A stretch of 64,000 bases of DNA from Osedax fenrisi (GCA_964019155.1 OZ025240.1:33229507-33293506); one strand, 5' to 3'. Positions 20,515-33,316 are shown, numbered from the stretch's first letter. The notes: generated by a model from the letters alone, not told the origin. Translations and numbers: made by a program.

Positions 20515-21235
20515 AGGAATAAAAAAAGTGATGAAAATAAAATTAGTGTCTCTGAAGATCTAATAAGTGATAACTCTAGTGATTTTTCAATAGAAGATGA
20601 CAACAACTCTTCTCTAAAGACAAAAAAATCGTTGATAACTAAATTAGACAAGTCCATTGACAAATATCAACCTGACGCTAAAAATATACCGAAACAAACA
20701 TAGGGTACTAACAAGGAAGTGTATTTTAAAAATAGTTGGTATTTAAAATACCCATGGTTATATTTGGATGAAAAAATAAAAGGTATATTGTGTTTAAATG
20801 TGTTAATTTAAAGAATGATGAAATAAATATGCAAACAAAAGGTGAGCCTGCATTCCGAAAATGTGGTTTTACCAATTGTAAAAAAGGTTTGCAAAAATTC
20901 AACATCCATGAATATCAGATATGCACAAATATGCTTGTAAAACTGTAAATCCTATACCTATTGATCACATAATTGACAATTCAAGTATTACAAAACTTAA
21001 AGATAATCGAAAATGTTTAAGCATAATGTTTTCAACACTTGCTAAGTTCAGTTCTTGCTAAACAGAATATTACTTTAAGAGGAAGTAACCATGATGAAGG
21101 TAACTATATAGAAATGTTAAAACTACAATCATTATATGTAGATGAAATTAAAGAGTGGTTACAGAAAATTAATACAAATAAAATAATTATGCTAAGCTAT
21201 ACTGGAAAATACAGTATAAAATATTAAATATGTTT
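20515..21235 (+). pseudogene. hAT-type transposase relic (TTF zinc finger / DUF4371 type), N-terminal part
   Basis: Across several frames one reads a Ser/Asp-rich start (SEDLISDNSSDFSIEDD), NSWYLKYPWLYLDEK, then remnants resembling FTNCKKGLQKFNIHE, and finally SSVLAKQNITLRGSNHDEGN and YIEMLKLQSLYVDEIKEWL. The combination of TTF-type finger region and LRG-x-GN motif is typical of hAT-derived ZMYM1-like / DUF4371 proteins. Many stops and shifts show that it is dead. A later piece appears at 25690-25800. Confidence 0.68.
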
Positions 21236-21740
21236 TTAAGGAATATACAAGTTACATTAATAAAACAAATAAAGATATCAGGTTTGTTAATAATAATATA
21301 TATTCATTTTAATTGTGATAAATATTTGAGGTGGTTAAATATTTGTATTATAATAAAATTAATTTTATTAATTACATATTATATATATTTTTAGTATATT
21401 ATGTGATGGTACCCAATACTTGGTGGAAATGAATTTCAGAGTATAGTGATAAGTATTATATTGTTTGTTTCGTAATATTATTGGTATGTTTTGTTAACGT
21501 GTTTTGTTTTTATATATGTATATTGGTTTATTTATTTGTAATGTGTTCTGTTTGTATATATATATATGTTTCAAATTTATTATACAATTAAATATAATAT
21601 TAATAAAGTGATACCTACTATTATTACAGATTTTGGTATGTATTACATTATTTGTTTGTTTCATTCTAGTATTGGTTTAATTGATTTTTAACATGTTCTC
21701 ACATAAACCAAACTGTTAATATAATATGCTGAACATATGT

Positions 21741-21945
21741 AATTGTTAATATGTTGAACATATTCATTTGGCTATACTTTTTGGTGTGGTTGAACATGTT
21801 GCATTTTGATTATGTTGAGAATATTTAAAATGTATTGAGTTGAACATGTTGCATTTTGATTATTTTGAGCATATGTAAATTGTATTGAGTTGAACATGTT
21901 GCATTTTGATTATGTTGGGCATATGTAAAATGTATTGAGTTGAGC
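21741..21945. repeat. 50-bp subterminal tandem repeat
   Basis: TGAACATGTTGCATTTTGAT recurs at 21791, 21841 and 21891, exactly 50 bp apart, with a diverged copy before. The unit ends TGTATTGAGT. It lies inside the left end of the TIR element. Confidence 0.8.
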
Positions 21946-22921
21946 AGATGTCCTATATATTAAATTAAATCATTTAATTAAATTACAATTTTATTAATTA
22001 TAATTTTCTTGTAGCCTATCTCCTTTTTTTTCGTTTACAATTTGTAAGTTGAGAGTCGATACATTTGTCTATATCTCTATATATTTGTCTATATTACTGC
22101 ATGTTCATGAATTCTTAATGTAGCCTCTATTATATATATAATTATTAATATAAATATTAATTAATATATAATTTATATATAAATTAGAGTATACATTTAA
22201 ACTTTAATAAATATGAATATGAATATTTAAATTATATTTATCTTATAATACATGTATTTATAGTAAATTAATGTTAACATAATATAAACTAACCAGTTAC
22301 ATTTGTATAATTTTGTTTGGGCAAAATAAATGTATCCTCGTTGACAGCACTGAGAATAATAGCACCATACTTGTTAAGATGCAATATATTTAAATATAGA
22401 ACAAATTGTTTCCCCAATGTTGCATTCACCTAATATTGATAGGGATGTTAAAGCTTCATCCTAAAGCTTCAACCTAAATATAGGGATGTTAAAACATAAT
22501 ATTAAAGAATATAAATATGTAACAAATTGAAGATCTTATATAACTTTATTTCTACAAAGACCTGTATAAGAACATAAAGTGTAACGTGAACATGATAATA
22601 TGTACCAACCTGGTGAGACGCAGAATAAAAATTGTATCAATCTCAGCGAGCGGCGTTCCTTTTATATGAAACGAATGACACGACATATACATACACGATA
22701 ACAAATATAAATGACAAAACGAATACAAATTAATACAAATAATAAAACATTTTATTACAAAATAGAAATTTACACATGTTATGCAATCAACCGAGCGTGA
22801 AGCCTAAAACCATTTATGCATGCAGATATATTGTTATTACGTAATGACCGACTTGAATTTAATTCAATTCGACATGTATATTACATTAATCGATATATCT
22901 GCAGACTTCCCTTTATAACAT

Positions 22922-22936
<15 letters not shown>

Positions 22937-23001
<65 letters not shown>
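22937..23001. repeat. (CA)n-(TA)n microsatellite inside the 2.27-kb TIR element
   Basis: A short CA run leads into about 65 bp of TA. Confidence 0.88.
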
Positions 23002-23005
<4 letters not shown>

Positions 23006-24059
23006 AGCACATATATGTGGTATACATAAAACAACTTCAGATATTTTATTGGATTTGTAAAATGATTGTAGGTATATATGTTATGTATATACCTATATGT
23101 TAACAATTATAATATTGTATTTATAAGTAGGTATAAGTGGTATATATTAATCATAGTTAATCATATAGTTTAACTATAACTATAATAACTATAACTTGTA
23201 AACTATAAATCTATGTTATTAATATACAAATATATGTATATAAGTATTCTAAGTAAGCAATTATTAATAAGTATAAATATATATAACTCAATTAGTTAAT
23301 TAAAAAATCGTAATTTATATGCATCAATGAATTAACTGAAACATTTATTTCTAATGAAATATATTATATTAATATAATAATAAATATTTATATATATTAT
23401 ATATAATTATTTATTTTAATATTTAGAATTTATAATATAATATTATAAATTAATTAATTATAATTAATATCTATATATAGATAATATAATAATTAATATA
23501 AATATTATACCCTATATTTAAAATGTTGACAACATTAGTTTCCTTATATTTACACTATTTTCCTAATAATTATTCATATACATTCAATTACATGGTTATG
23601 TAATATTTACATATATGTAATTATATATAATTTAATTATTTTACAAAAATGTTAAAGTGAACATGTTCAACATATTACATTTGTATAGAGTTCAACAGAT
23701 GTGTAAATTGAAGACGTTCAACATTTTACATTTTTATAGAGTTCAACATATATGTAAATTTTATGAGATTAACAAATTTCGATAAAAAAAAATATACATT
23801 TTTTTAATATTATAGTAATTAAATATACAAGGAGAGAATAATGTGATAACATATATATATATTAATATTTATAAATTTATACACCATTTTGAATATATGA
23901 TAATTTAAAACTAAGAACTGTTGAACTGATAAATATTACACATGTTCAGCATATTATATTAACAGTTTGGTTTACTGGGGCTGTTTATAATATATTTAAA
24001 AGTCAACATTTAAATATTAAACTATATAACTAATAATTTATTATTAAAACAGGGTACAA

Positions 24060-24410
24060 AGATAAGAAGAATTCTATAAAGTTAAAGTATAAATTTAATA
24101 TTTCGATGCCATTTACAAAATAATGTATTTTATTTATATTTTCGATTATTTTTACGCTATCTTTTATTACTATTTTGATAATTTTTCGTTTATTTTTACT
24201 ATATGATTTATTTCTACTTTCGATTGTTTTTCGTTTATTTTTACGGTAACTGTAAAACGTTTTAATTTCTTTAATTTTTTAATTTCGTATTATTCTTTGT
24301 TTATTTCTATAATGTATGTTATCGTTAGCAACTATATATACTTTATACTTTCGATTATATTTTTGGCAATGTATTTGCTTAAATAAATTATCAATCAATC
24401 AATGAACAAT
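24060..24410 (+). mobile_element. Possible LINE 3' end with (TCAA)n tail
   Basis: T-rich sequence with repeated TTTTCGTTTATTTTTA ends AATAAATTATCAATCAATCA at about 24380-24404. This resembles the 3' tails of CR1/L2-type LINEs. No coding remnant is visible. Confidence 0.35.
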
Positions 24411-24489
24411 GTACCCGACAAACAATAATTACTGCACAGTACTCCTACAGGATTCCTTATTTGTAACAATCGGCCTATCTATTATACAT

Positions 24490-24760
24490 GTAAGCAGGAA
24501 CAAATAAGGACTCAAAAAGTAATTTTCTGCATCCTGCTAAGGACGAATAAGGACTAAAAAACGAATTTTCTGCATCCTGCTAAGGACGAATAAGGACTAA
24601 AAAAGTAATTTTCTGCATCCTGCTAAGGACGAATAAGAACTGAATATATTCGTTATAACGGAGATTCTGAATATTGGTAAGGACGAATAAGGACTGAATA
24701 ACGGACATTCTGAATACTGGTAAGGATAAATAAGGGTCATATAAAGTATTTTCTATTCCT
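24490..24760. repeat. 43-bp tandem repeat, about 5 to 6 copies
   Basis: CCTGCTAAGGACGAATAAGG occurs at 24533 and 24576 and diverged at 24619, with a 43-bp period. Later units (24640-24740) are more diverged (ATATTGGTAAGGACGAATAA). Confidence 0.75.
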
Positions 24761-24903
24761 ATATATAATAACCCAGAATTCAACTTACATCAAAAACTTA
24801 AGTTCAAATTAAGTCAATGGTAACTAATTAACTTAAGTTTAACTTAAGTTCTTAATTAAATTCTAAATTCAATAATAATAACTTTTTAATATGTACACTT
24901 TAA

Positions 24904-25090
24904 TCAATATTCATTTGCTATATATTCAATATTAAGCAATTAGTTCAACATGATTTCCAATTATATTATCAATATAATTACGATTAAAAGTGTAGATCAA
25001 TATTCAATTGCTATATATTCAATATTAAGCAATTAGTTCAACATGATTTCCAATTATATTATCAATATAATTACGATTAAAAGTGTAGTT
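24904..25090. repeat. 93-bp direct duplication
   Basis: TCAATATTCA(A/T)TTGCTATAT to GATTAAAAGTGTAG occurs at 24904 and again at 24997 with only a few differences. Bases 25091-25353 are AT-rich with no feature that I recognise. Confidence 0.8.
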
Positions 25091-25353
25091 CAATGTGTCA
25101 ATTTAATGAGATTATGATAATTTAGAAAAATACATAGGATTACTTAAATAATTTTAGTTTTTAGAATACAATTTTATTTATTAAAAGCAGTATATTAACT
25201 TAAATATAAAAGTAAAATAATAATTCATAATTAATTTGCATAAATAAAAATTAAATCAATATATTAAAATAATTAAAAGGTATAATATGTTATTCTTTCT
25301 ATATTAAAACAAGTATATATATACTTATTTTAATTAATAAACAGATAAATAAA

Positions 25354-25546
25354 CAGTAACATATTATACTACTGCGCAGGGTATATAAAGGACACAAAAA
25401 GTAAAGTTCTGCATTCTATTTATAGCTATACAGATGTTACTGTGATGTTACTGTAGATGTCCTGCTCAGTAACATATTATACTACTGAGCAGGGTATACC
25501 CTTTATATATATATATATAAAGGACACAAAAAGTAAAGTTCTGCAT
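25354..25546. repeat. Direct repeat of about 65 bp with GCAGGGTATA core
   Basis: CAGTAACATATTATACTACT, GCAGGGTATA and AAGGACACAAAAAGTAAAGT occur in the same order at 25354-25414 and 25467-25546. The second copy contains an extra TA run. A related piece ends near 25555. Confidence 0.7.
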
Positions 25547-25689
25547 AGTTATTTGGTCTACATTTTTAACATTACTGTAGACACCCTTTACAGTAGTATC
25601 ACAGTACATTTATACTGTGTAGTGTGTTATAATGATAAATAAGTATATTAAAACGGAATTTATGCATGCAATTGTTTGTCGGGTAAAGA

Positions 25690-25800
25690 ATGTATGTTTT
25701 CCTACATGTATTCGTTACGTCGACAAGGACCTTAATGTACATGAAAACTGCATAGGCCTATACTGTATAAATGAATTTCCGCCGGTATTATTTCTTCTCA
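25690..25800 (+). pseudogene. hAT-type (DUF4371) transposase relic, downstream piece
   Basis: It encodes CIRYVDKDLNVHENCIGLYC followed by INEFPP, matching the RYVD-x-DL-x-V-x-E-x-F-x-GLY motif of DUF4371 proteins. It sits in an open frame of 92 codons (25632-25910) whose ends look unrelated. In family proteins this motif follows the LRG-x-GN motif, so it may be the continuation of 20515-21235 after insertion of 21704-23974 and other repeats. Confidence 0.6.
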
Positions 25801-25914
25801 TGCAAACATCAAGTAAAATGGTGAATAACCTGTGGATGAATGAACCATTATATTGTATGAGTGTACTAAATCGTTTATGTATATATATACATTATGTATA
25901 TATACATTAATGGA

Positions 25915-26230
25915 ATAAAATGCAATATAAAAAAATGCAATAAAATGCAATACAAAAATAATGGAATAAAATGCTGTTCAAAGGTGATGGAATAATATAC
26001 ACATCTTCAACATGAACAAACTTTCGCATTGTATGCATCTATAATGTGTAGGAATAAAATGCTGCACAAAAATAATGGAATAAAATGCTGTTTAAAAGTA
26101 ATGGAATAAAATGCAGCACAAAAATGACGGAATAAAATGCTGTTCAAAATATGGCATTATATACACATCTTCAACATGAACAAACTTCCGCATTTTATGC
26201 ATCACAAAAAAGTTGGCATTTTATTCCACT
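25915..26230. repeat. Irregular 20 to 24-bp repeat with GGAATAAAATGC core
   Basis: TGGAATAAAATGC occurs repeatedly (for example near 25970, 26069, 26102 and 26136), alternating with CTGTTCAAA or CAGCACAAAAA. A 50-bp block CACATCTTCAACATGAACAA also recurs, near 26001 and 26170. Bases 26231-26430 are plain AT-rich sequence. Confidence 0.65.
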
Positions 26231-26439
26231 ATTTTTATCATTGTATTTACTGGGTTGAAACAATAACGTAATGTAATGTAATAAGGGTGTACAGCATGTG
26301 ATAACTACGGCATACGCCATAATGTTAACTTTTCATTCATTAAAAAAAGTAATAAATTAATCATAAATCATCAGTAGAATAAAGTAATACTATATAATAT
26401 GCGTTAATATTATAATTGAATAGAATAATAGAATTACTA

Positions 26440-26640
26440 GTATTTTGTCCAATCATTTTAAAAATAAATATTTAAAACGAACAACTCTGGGTCGGATAAA
26501 GTTAGAATTAGTAAATATTAACTAGGAAAAATTTAAATATTAACATTAAGGAATCAGGAATAGCTATAATTAATAAATAATAGATGTGGAAATAATCAAA
26601 AACCGAGCAACGCCGGGTCGGGTATGGCTAGTATATATAT
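26440..26640 (-). repeat. Dispersed copy of the intron-1 repeat family
   Basis: On the - strand it contains ACCCGACCCGGCGTTGCTCG, a TTGATTATTTCC stretch, ATTATAGCTATTCCTGATTC and TTACTAATTCTAACTTTATC, the same motifs in the same order as units of the array at 51390-56080. Confidence 0.7.
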
Positions 26641-26644
26641 AATA

Positions 26645-26715
26645 TAACTAGGTATAGTTATAGATGTAAAACTTCATCTAAGTTTCAAATAAAAATAATT
26701 ATGACAATAATATAT
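26645..26715 (+). mobile_element. Short SINE tail fragment
   Basis: GTAAAACTTCATCTAAGTTT and an AATAAAAATAATTATGACAA tail resemble the 3' end of the SINE family. It is too short for certainty. Confidence 0.4.
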
Positions 26716-26744
26716 ATATATGGAGAATTTAAGTTTAATTATAT

Positions 26745-27533
26745 GTAATCGTGATACAGGGAATTTATAGAGGGCATGATATGAACGCACATATTATGAT
26801 GTAATTGGCTAAAGACACATGACAATACATTAATATTTGTACGTAAACATATCATTGTAACAATTTATATAAATAACTTGTAATTATATATACACTCGAT
26901 CATAAATATAGTTAACGGCGATGTTTATTTCTATGTAATAATGATAGTTTTATGATATTATATTTCGTAATTTTTAATTTTATTAAAATTATTAATACAT
27001 TAATATGAATTTATAATAATTATAATATATTAAATATAATCGTAATACATGTAAAATCAAGAACTTGATGTCTACTTATTAATACATTAGTATCGTTATA
27101 AATCAACCGTTAATGCATAAATATGCACAGATAAACACATATTTAAAGTATAAATCACTTAATTTGATATATAAATATTTAGCATTGCAGTTTATTGAGA
27201 GCATTACACACGTTACAATGATTAGATAACATTGCGCTATAAAAACATATATCACGTACAATAGTATTCTTTCTTATTAAGTGTTACGGTTATTAATGCA
27301 TTGCTTACAACAAAACAAAGCTTTATCTCGGCGTGTATCCGCATACCACTCATGCTATGCACGTTCAATACCGTACCGGTACCAGTATCAACCTTCTTCA
27401 ACAACAATAAATGAATCGATTTATATTTTAAGTTATGAAAATCTCGGTTCTAAAAATAGGCATCATATATATCTATAAACTATTGTAGGCGTTACCTATG
27501 TCGATGAAGACTACGGGACGTTTTTTTAACGTA
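26745..27533 (+). other. Third, truncated copy of the inhibitor gene promoter region
   Basis: This segment corresponds to the reverse complement of 57560 to 56690, which is the upstream sequence of the right gene. It is oriented as if a + strand gene began just downstream. It stops at a TA dinucleotide where the TIR element 27534-29283 begins, about 120 bp before the position of the ATG, so the TATA box and coding exons are missing. A 65-codon open frame at 27281-27478 has no recognisable content and corresponds to noncoding promoter sequence in the right copy. Confidence 0.65.
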
Positions 27534-28141
27534 GAGGAAAGATGGGTAATGTGGCCATGCGGGTAATGTGGCCACTTGGCGTATCTCATAAACTATAAGT
27601 CCAATCAAAAAAAAATATATACATGCGCATTGGTAAACATTGTTCAAATAAGTAAAAATAATTTGTATATCTATTAATAAAAAAAAATGATGTAAAAAAT
27701 ACAAAAAAAATCGATTTACTTTAAAAAAAATTGAAATAAAAGTTTAGTAAAACATTTATTAAATCACTAATATATAATATTAATTGAAAATTAATGTTGG
27801 GTGTTAAAGAAATATTTAATTTTAACAAAGTATGTAAGTAATTTATTTTAGTAAGTAATATTCATTATTATATAGTGTAAATAACGTGATACCTCGAAGC
27901 GGGTGAGTTGGCCACCTTTTAGAGGGCACTGTGGCCACTTCACTATGATGATAATAAATATTTTTATATTTTTTATAAAATTGCTTGCGTCATTATAAGA
28001 AAACGTTGATAGAATCAACATCTACTATATCCTAACCATACACATATATTTCCATACATATTATAATCGTGGTATAAACTTTTAAATTTAATTTAGTATA
28101 TTTAATCATCTATTAACATTATAATAACACAATTATATATA

Positions 28142-28178
<37 letters not shown>

Positions 28179-28253
28179 GTAGTAGTGAGTAAAGTAATTG
28201 TAGTACGTGTAAAGTATTAAGTATACCGTATAGTAGTAATTATATATAATATA

Positions 28254-28313
<60 letters not shown>

Positions 28314-28742
28314 ACAACATATTCGTATAAACTGATTTATACATACAGTTTTATTTGTATTTGTATATATGTATATGTATTTTATACTAATATATTTATC
28401 ATGAGATATATTAAACTAGATTTAAAAATAAATAAATCGAGTTCATGTTAATACATTATATAATACATTTTACTTTTTATATCGATTTTCTAAAGAATTT
28501 AATAAACTTAATTTTATTTTATGTATTTAATTTAACTGTGCTTTATATATTTCATTTATACTTGTTTATTGGCTTATTTGTATATTACATTTCACTTTTT
28601 TTACCTAATATTATTTAATGATAAAAATAATTTGTATTAATGTTGATATGATATGATTTTAATATATGTTGGTGTAATGTATTTAATATATGTATAAAAT
28701 TATATATATATATATATAAATGGTTCTATATATTATGGTATA

Positions 28743-28775
<33 letters not shown>

Positions 28776-29283
28776 CTATTTTATCTAGGTAATATATCGC
28801 CATATTGTTATGACATATAGTCATTTACTGCTGACATTACTTTTTCCATATTAATAACACAATAATTAAGTTTAATGGTATATTAGGATATAGTCTATTA
28901 ATTAATATAGTAATTTATAAAGTTAAAATAAAAAACATTAATTTATCACAATTGCGTGTGTTTTGTAAATGTTGATGTGATATCATTGGACTATAGTCCA
29001 AGTCCAGTTTATAAACTTGATATAAAGTATCGCCATCTAGTGGATTAATTCCACATTTTCAGGTGGCCACATTACCCGCATTAGGTGGCATTCTTACCCT
29101 CCATGGAGGGTAATGTGGCCACCTTAATCATTTCAATTAGATATGCTAAAATGAAAAACTGATTCGGCAGTCCTCTTGATTATCATAAGATGTATCTATA
29201 TTAAACAAATTATCGTATTAGATAAAATATTTATAAAGTTATACAACATTATCTAAAAGTGGCCACATTACCCATCTTTCCCA
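27534..29283. mobile_element. TIR element of 1750 bp with repeated GGTAATGTGGCCAC motifs
   Basis: The ends are GAGGAAAGATGGGTAATGTG and, in reverse complement, TGGGAAAGATGGGTAATGTG, each flanked by TA. The motif GGTAATGTGGCCA or close variants recurs near both ends (27548, 27562, 27903, 27930, 29062, 29105, 29259). The interior is AT-rich with (TA)n tracts at 28146, 28256 and 28742 and no coding sequence. The left flank is promoter copy 3 and the right flank is a LINE gene, so the flanks do not come from one original site. Confidence 0.7.
28256..28310. repeat. (TA)n microsatellite inside the 1750-bp TIR element
   Basis: A TA run of about 50 bp, with others nearby at 28146-28174 and 28742-28775. 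Confidence 0.88.
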
Positions 29284-29950
29284 TAATGCTTTTTTTAGAT
29301 CTAGAAATACTGAGGCTAATTTATTATTTCTTTCTAAATTTGATTCAATACAATTATAATGATCATAGAGTGCGTGCGAAGTTGAAGAATTTATAATAAA
29401 ACCATATTGTTTTGCATATACAAATTATGTTTGTCAATAAAATGTAGAAATCTATTAGAAATTATTTTCTCTAAAATCTTTGAAAATTGAGATAATAAGG
29501 CAATCGGTCTATATTTATTTATATCATCTGTTTTTCCTTTCTTAAAAAGGGGGGTTATTACTGATATTTTCATGTTATCTGGAAGAGTTTAACAAATTAT
29601 TTAAACAAATTATTAAGTTAAAAATGTAGTAAGTGGATCTAAAATAAAATTAAAACAATTTTGATTATATTCATGTCAATATTACTAACATATAATGAAG
29701 ATTTAGATTTACAATCCCCAATAGCAATCAAAATATCTTTAGTAGACCTAGGTGAAAAATAAAATGTATATTTTTGAGGATTTTTAAATATCTCGTGGGT
29801 TGATCTATTTTCACTATTAACTATTGGAAAATACTTATTTTGTAGATCAGTAGCTATTGAACTAAAAAACGTATTGAATGCATTTATTCTTTCACACTTA
29901 CTGAATGTATTATTACCATAAAATATATCATCAGGAATGGTGTTATATTT
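29284..29950 (-). pseudogene. CR1-like LINE fragment, N-terminal part of reverse transcriptase
   Basis: The - strand encodes FSKCERINAFNTFFSSIATD, then DNMKISVITPLFKKGKTDD, NKYRPIALLSQFSKILEKI, HFIDKHNLYMQ and, after a shift, QYGFIINSSTSHALYDHYN with SVFLDLKKA. These are the linker and first reverse-transcriptase motifs (NYRPI-L, QYGF, DLKKAFD). The coding sequence is cut at the AFD motif by the end of the TIR element at 29283. Stops near 29600 show that it is inactive. Confidence 0.78.
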
Positions 29951-31522
29951 TTGATTTTATTATCCATATAATGCTGTTATTATTATTATTATTTATTTTT
30001 TTATTATTCGTATGTGAAATAAATGGACAATTTGTAAAAATATGATACAACTTATATATTATTAATATCATAACTAAATATTTATTAAATGTACCATATA
30101 TTATTATATTATATTACTGAGCATGAGTAATGCATATACTATTACTATGTAATCAATATCAATGTATACTTTTTTAAGGTTTAATTTTTTGTAATCCCAT
30201 GTCTCGAATATCATAAAGGAATCAATTATCTTGCAGTCAAAATAAATCGTAGGTAAAAATAAATAAATCCTATCTATTCATCTATATTGTATGACAAATA
30301 TAAACTCGTATATAATCTTATTTTTCACTTATTTTGCGTCATAAATCTATTGTTCGTACAGCATATTTTCTTGACCCTTCAACCATTCTTCTATGGAAGG
30401 TTTTAAATAAACATTCGTTCTTTTAATTATGGATGAACCATTTCGGCTTTCTTAGCTTGTAGCAATAGCTCAACTTTTCCAATTAAGTAGATAGTTTACT
30501 TTATAAGAAATATATGTGTCATAATGCATTGATAAGTTTTGTGTTCGATTTGTTATCGAATGATTATATCTTCTTGTCGTATATGCATTAATAACCATTC
30601 ATGGTTCACTCTGGTATAATGCTAATATCGGCAGTAACATCGAATGATAGAACTTATAGTTCAATCGGATGTGTTTACTATTCAAAAGTGCATACCTTAC
30701 CATTACTTATATTGCTTGGAGTATCCACACTGTGTTTACAGCGTCACTCGAGCCAAACTTTGTAAGCATTGCACCCATATATCTGATCTATATTTGTTTC
30801 CATAGAGGTATATATCTGGATTCTGATTATATGTGGTAATATTAATCATTGTGTTTTCTGCACTGAACTTCTTTCCGTAATTTATATTACCTTTATATAG
30901 GTTGTCAATTAATTATCGTAGATTTTGATTGATACCATCTATTAAATCGATATATACAGAGAATATCAGGTTAGACAGTGGTACTTATGTATTCTATATA
31001 AATGAAATACGATTGTAATGACGTATATCTGACATCATTTGCTCGAACAATGGTAAAGGTGCAAGCGTCATTATCTTGTTGATCTAATGTATGTTTTGAA
31101 TACGTGCCTTCATTTGCAGGAATGCACATGATGAATTGCCCGAAAGGATGGCACCATTGTTATATTTCATTATTGATTCAACATTTATATAACGAAGACA
31201 ATACTATCATATACAAGAATAAAAGCTTTTTTAATATCGATACAGTTTGGAATAAGTTATATTGATTAATAAGACATTTTTCCATAATAATTCTGCAGTT
31301 TAATATTTGTTCACCGTCGCTTATTTCTATAAGTGATCTTACCTATTCCTTAGATAACATATTTTAAACTCGTGACAAGAGCCTGTAGAATATGATCCTT
31401 AGTAACATTCTAACAGAGTGCATATTTGGCTAGGCGTTCTGTAATTTTGAAATTTCTTAGGATTATATTTCTTGTAAAAATAAATGCATAGCATATAAAT
31501 GCCTATATATATAATTAGGTAT

Positions 31523-31810
31523 AATAGGCTCAGTGGCTAAGGCGTCAGACACACAAGCAGTATGACACGGGTTCGACCCTCGTCCGGACCATTAATTAAT
31601 TTCATAAAATGGGTCTTAAAATATTATTTAGAAGTGATCTTATATAATTGTGTTTAAATAAATTATCGGCTCTCGTTAAAACCATGGATGCCTTAACACG
31701 AGAGCGGCTTCGAAGGGACATTAGAGCCATATATGGTTATAAGTGAAAACTTCATCTAAGTTCCTGGATGGGATAAAAGGACTCCACCAAATAAAATAAC
31801 AATAACAACA
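31523..31810 (+). mobile_element. tRNA-derived SINE (right arm only)
   Basis: Same family as 10138-10424, with nearly identical head, body and AATAACAATAACAACA tail. The left arm has an empty site at about 14424-14430 (ATATACCTAATTATATGC). The insertion is therefore later than the inverted duplication. Confidence 0.78.
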
Positions 31811-32284
31811 ATATGTTATTTTTAATTTGAAATTGAAATATGTTTTGAAGAATATAATAATAATTATATATAATTATATATATTATACTAATTATAATTA
31901 GTTGTTTATAATATTACGAATACAATTACAATATATTTTGTTCGTTTTCATATTAATGTAATATAGTTTATCTCAATTTCAATAAATATAACTTATAATA
32001 TAACATTTCATAATGTAAAAATATGTATTGGTTTTTGTTTTGTTTATATCTGCATAGTTTTTAATACTTAATTACTGATAAATAAATTAAGTGAAATTTA
32101 TAAATTATTAATCATTATATTGATACTGAGTCGGCATTAATGTCCATATACTTAATTTCCTTAATAAATAGAAAATATATATAATTATATTAAATACATT
32201 CATAATATATAATATTATAATATAACACCATACAAAATATTAACAAATATACTAATCTATAACTAACATATATTAGTATATATA

Positions 32285-32784
32285 GGGGAGAGTGCTCTAA
32301 TATCGACATGCACGTAATATCGATACCCTAGAAATCTCCTAAAATATAATTCCAATCAAAAAATAATTAATGTATGAAATGTTGATCAATATAATTCTAA
32401 TTCATATAGGTATAATTTTTTTTTTAATATTTATACTATTTTAATTATAAACAAAAAGTGATTTTTTCGTTACAACTCTAGATTTATGAAATTTTTGAAG
32501 TACAATATGGATTCTTATTCATTTGAAAATTTATATATTTTAAATATTTTAAATACAGCGTATAGATCTAATTATATTTTACAATGTGCCGAAAAGATTT
32601 TGTATTTTTCATAATTTTTACAAAGTTAACTTTGTAATAATTATTGACGTAATTAAATTTTAAAATATTTAATATATGTATATACCTATTTAATATTTAT
32701 AAATAAATTTTGGAAATATTTAATTGAGAAATAATAAAGTTATGGTGATTTATTATATGGTGACGGTATTCGAGTACTCTCACC
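32285..32784. mobile_element. TA-target MITE, right-arm counterpart
   Basis: Reverse-complement match to 13486-13974, flanked by TA. The end at 32784 carries a substitution (CTCTCACC instead of CTCTCCCC). Confidence 0.7.
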
Positions 32785-33259
32785 TACATATGCTGAAAAT
32801 ATATTCGTTATCATTTTTATAGTCTTATAACTATTTAATTACATACTAAATATATGGTTATAATTAATTTGTGGGCTAATTACAATATATTTAAGGTCGC
32901 TAATACGAATATACATAATTATAGATGTATGTATAATAATTTTAATAGTTTTATAATTTGCTAATATATTATTATAAAATAAAGTTCATATCAATAATGT
33001 TTATTCATAACAATAAATTGAGATTAACAATATAAAATGTACTTTATATATTAACAATAACTTAAGAAATGTAATGGTGTACGAAAGTTTGTCGACTCTA
33101 TTCCGCCCTTTTAAGTAAGAATACATCATGTTCGATGTCTGTGTTAATATGTGAATGTTAATGTTAGTAATATATTAATTGTATTAGTAATATTAGTTTA
33201 AAAAAATATATAAATAAAATTAAATATACATGTAATGAATATTAATAAGTATATTTATA

Positions 33260-33265
33260 TTTATT
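33260..33265 (-). promoter_or_regulatory. Polyadenylation signal AATAAA, right copy
   Basis: The hexamer lies about 52 nt downstream of the stop on the - strand and corresponds in position to 12930-12935 of the left copy. Confidence 0.45.
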
Positions 33266-33316
33266 TATATTCATTTAAAATGCACACATACTTTTACAAA
33301 ATAGTAACATATTATA

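Larger units (their letters stand above)
21704..23974. mobile_element. TIR element of about 2.27 kb without transposase
   Basis: The left end TAAACCAAACTGTTAATATA continues with ATATGCTGAACATATGTAA. The right end is its reverse complement (ATATTAACAGTTTGGTTTA), giving inverted repeats of about 38 bp. Subterminal regions hold repeated GAACATGTT and AACATATGTAAA motifs on both sides. The interior is AT-rich with a long (TA)n at 22937-23001. I see no coding sequence. Target duplication is unclear. Confidence 0.65.
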
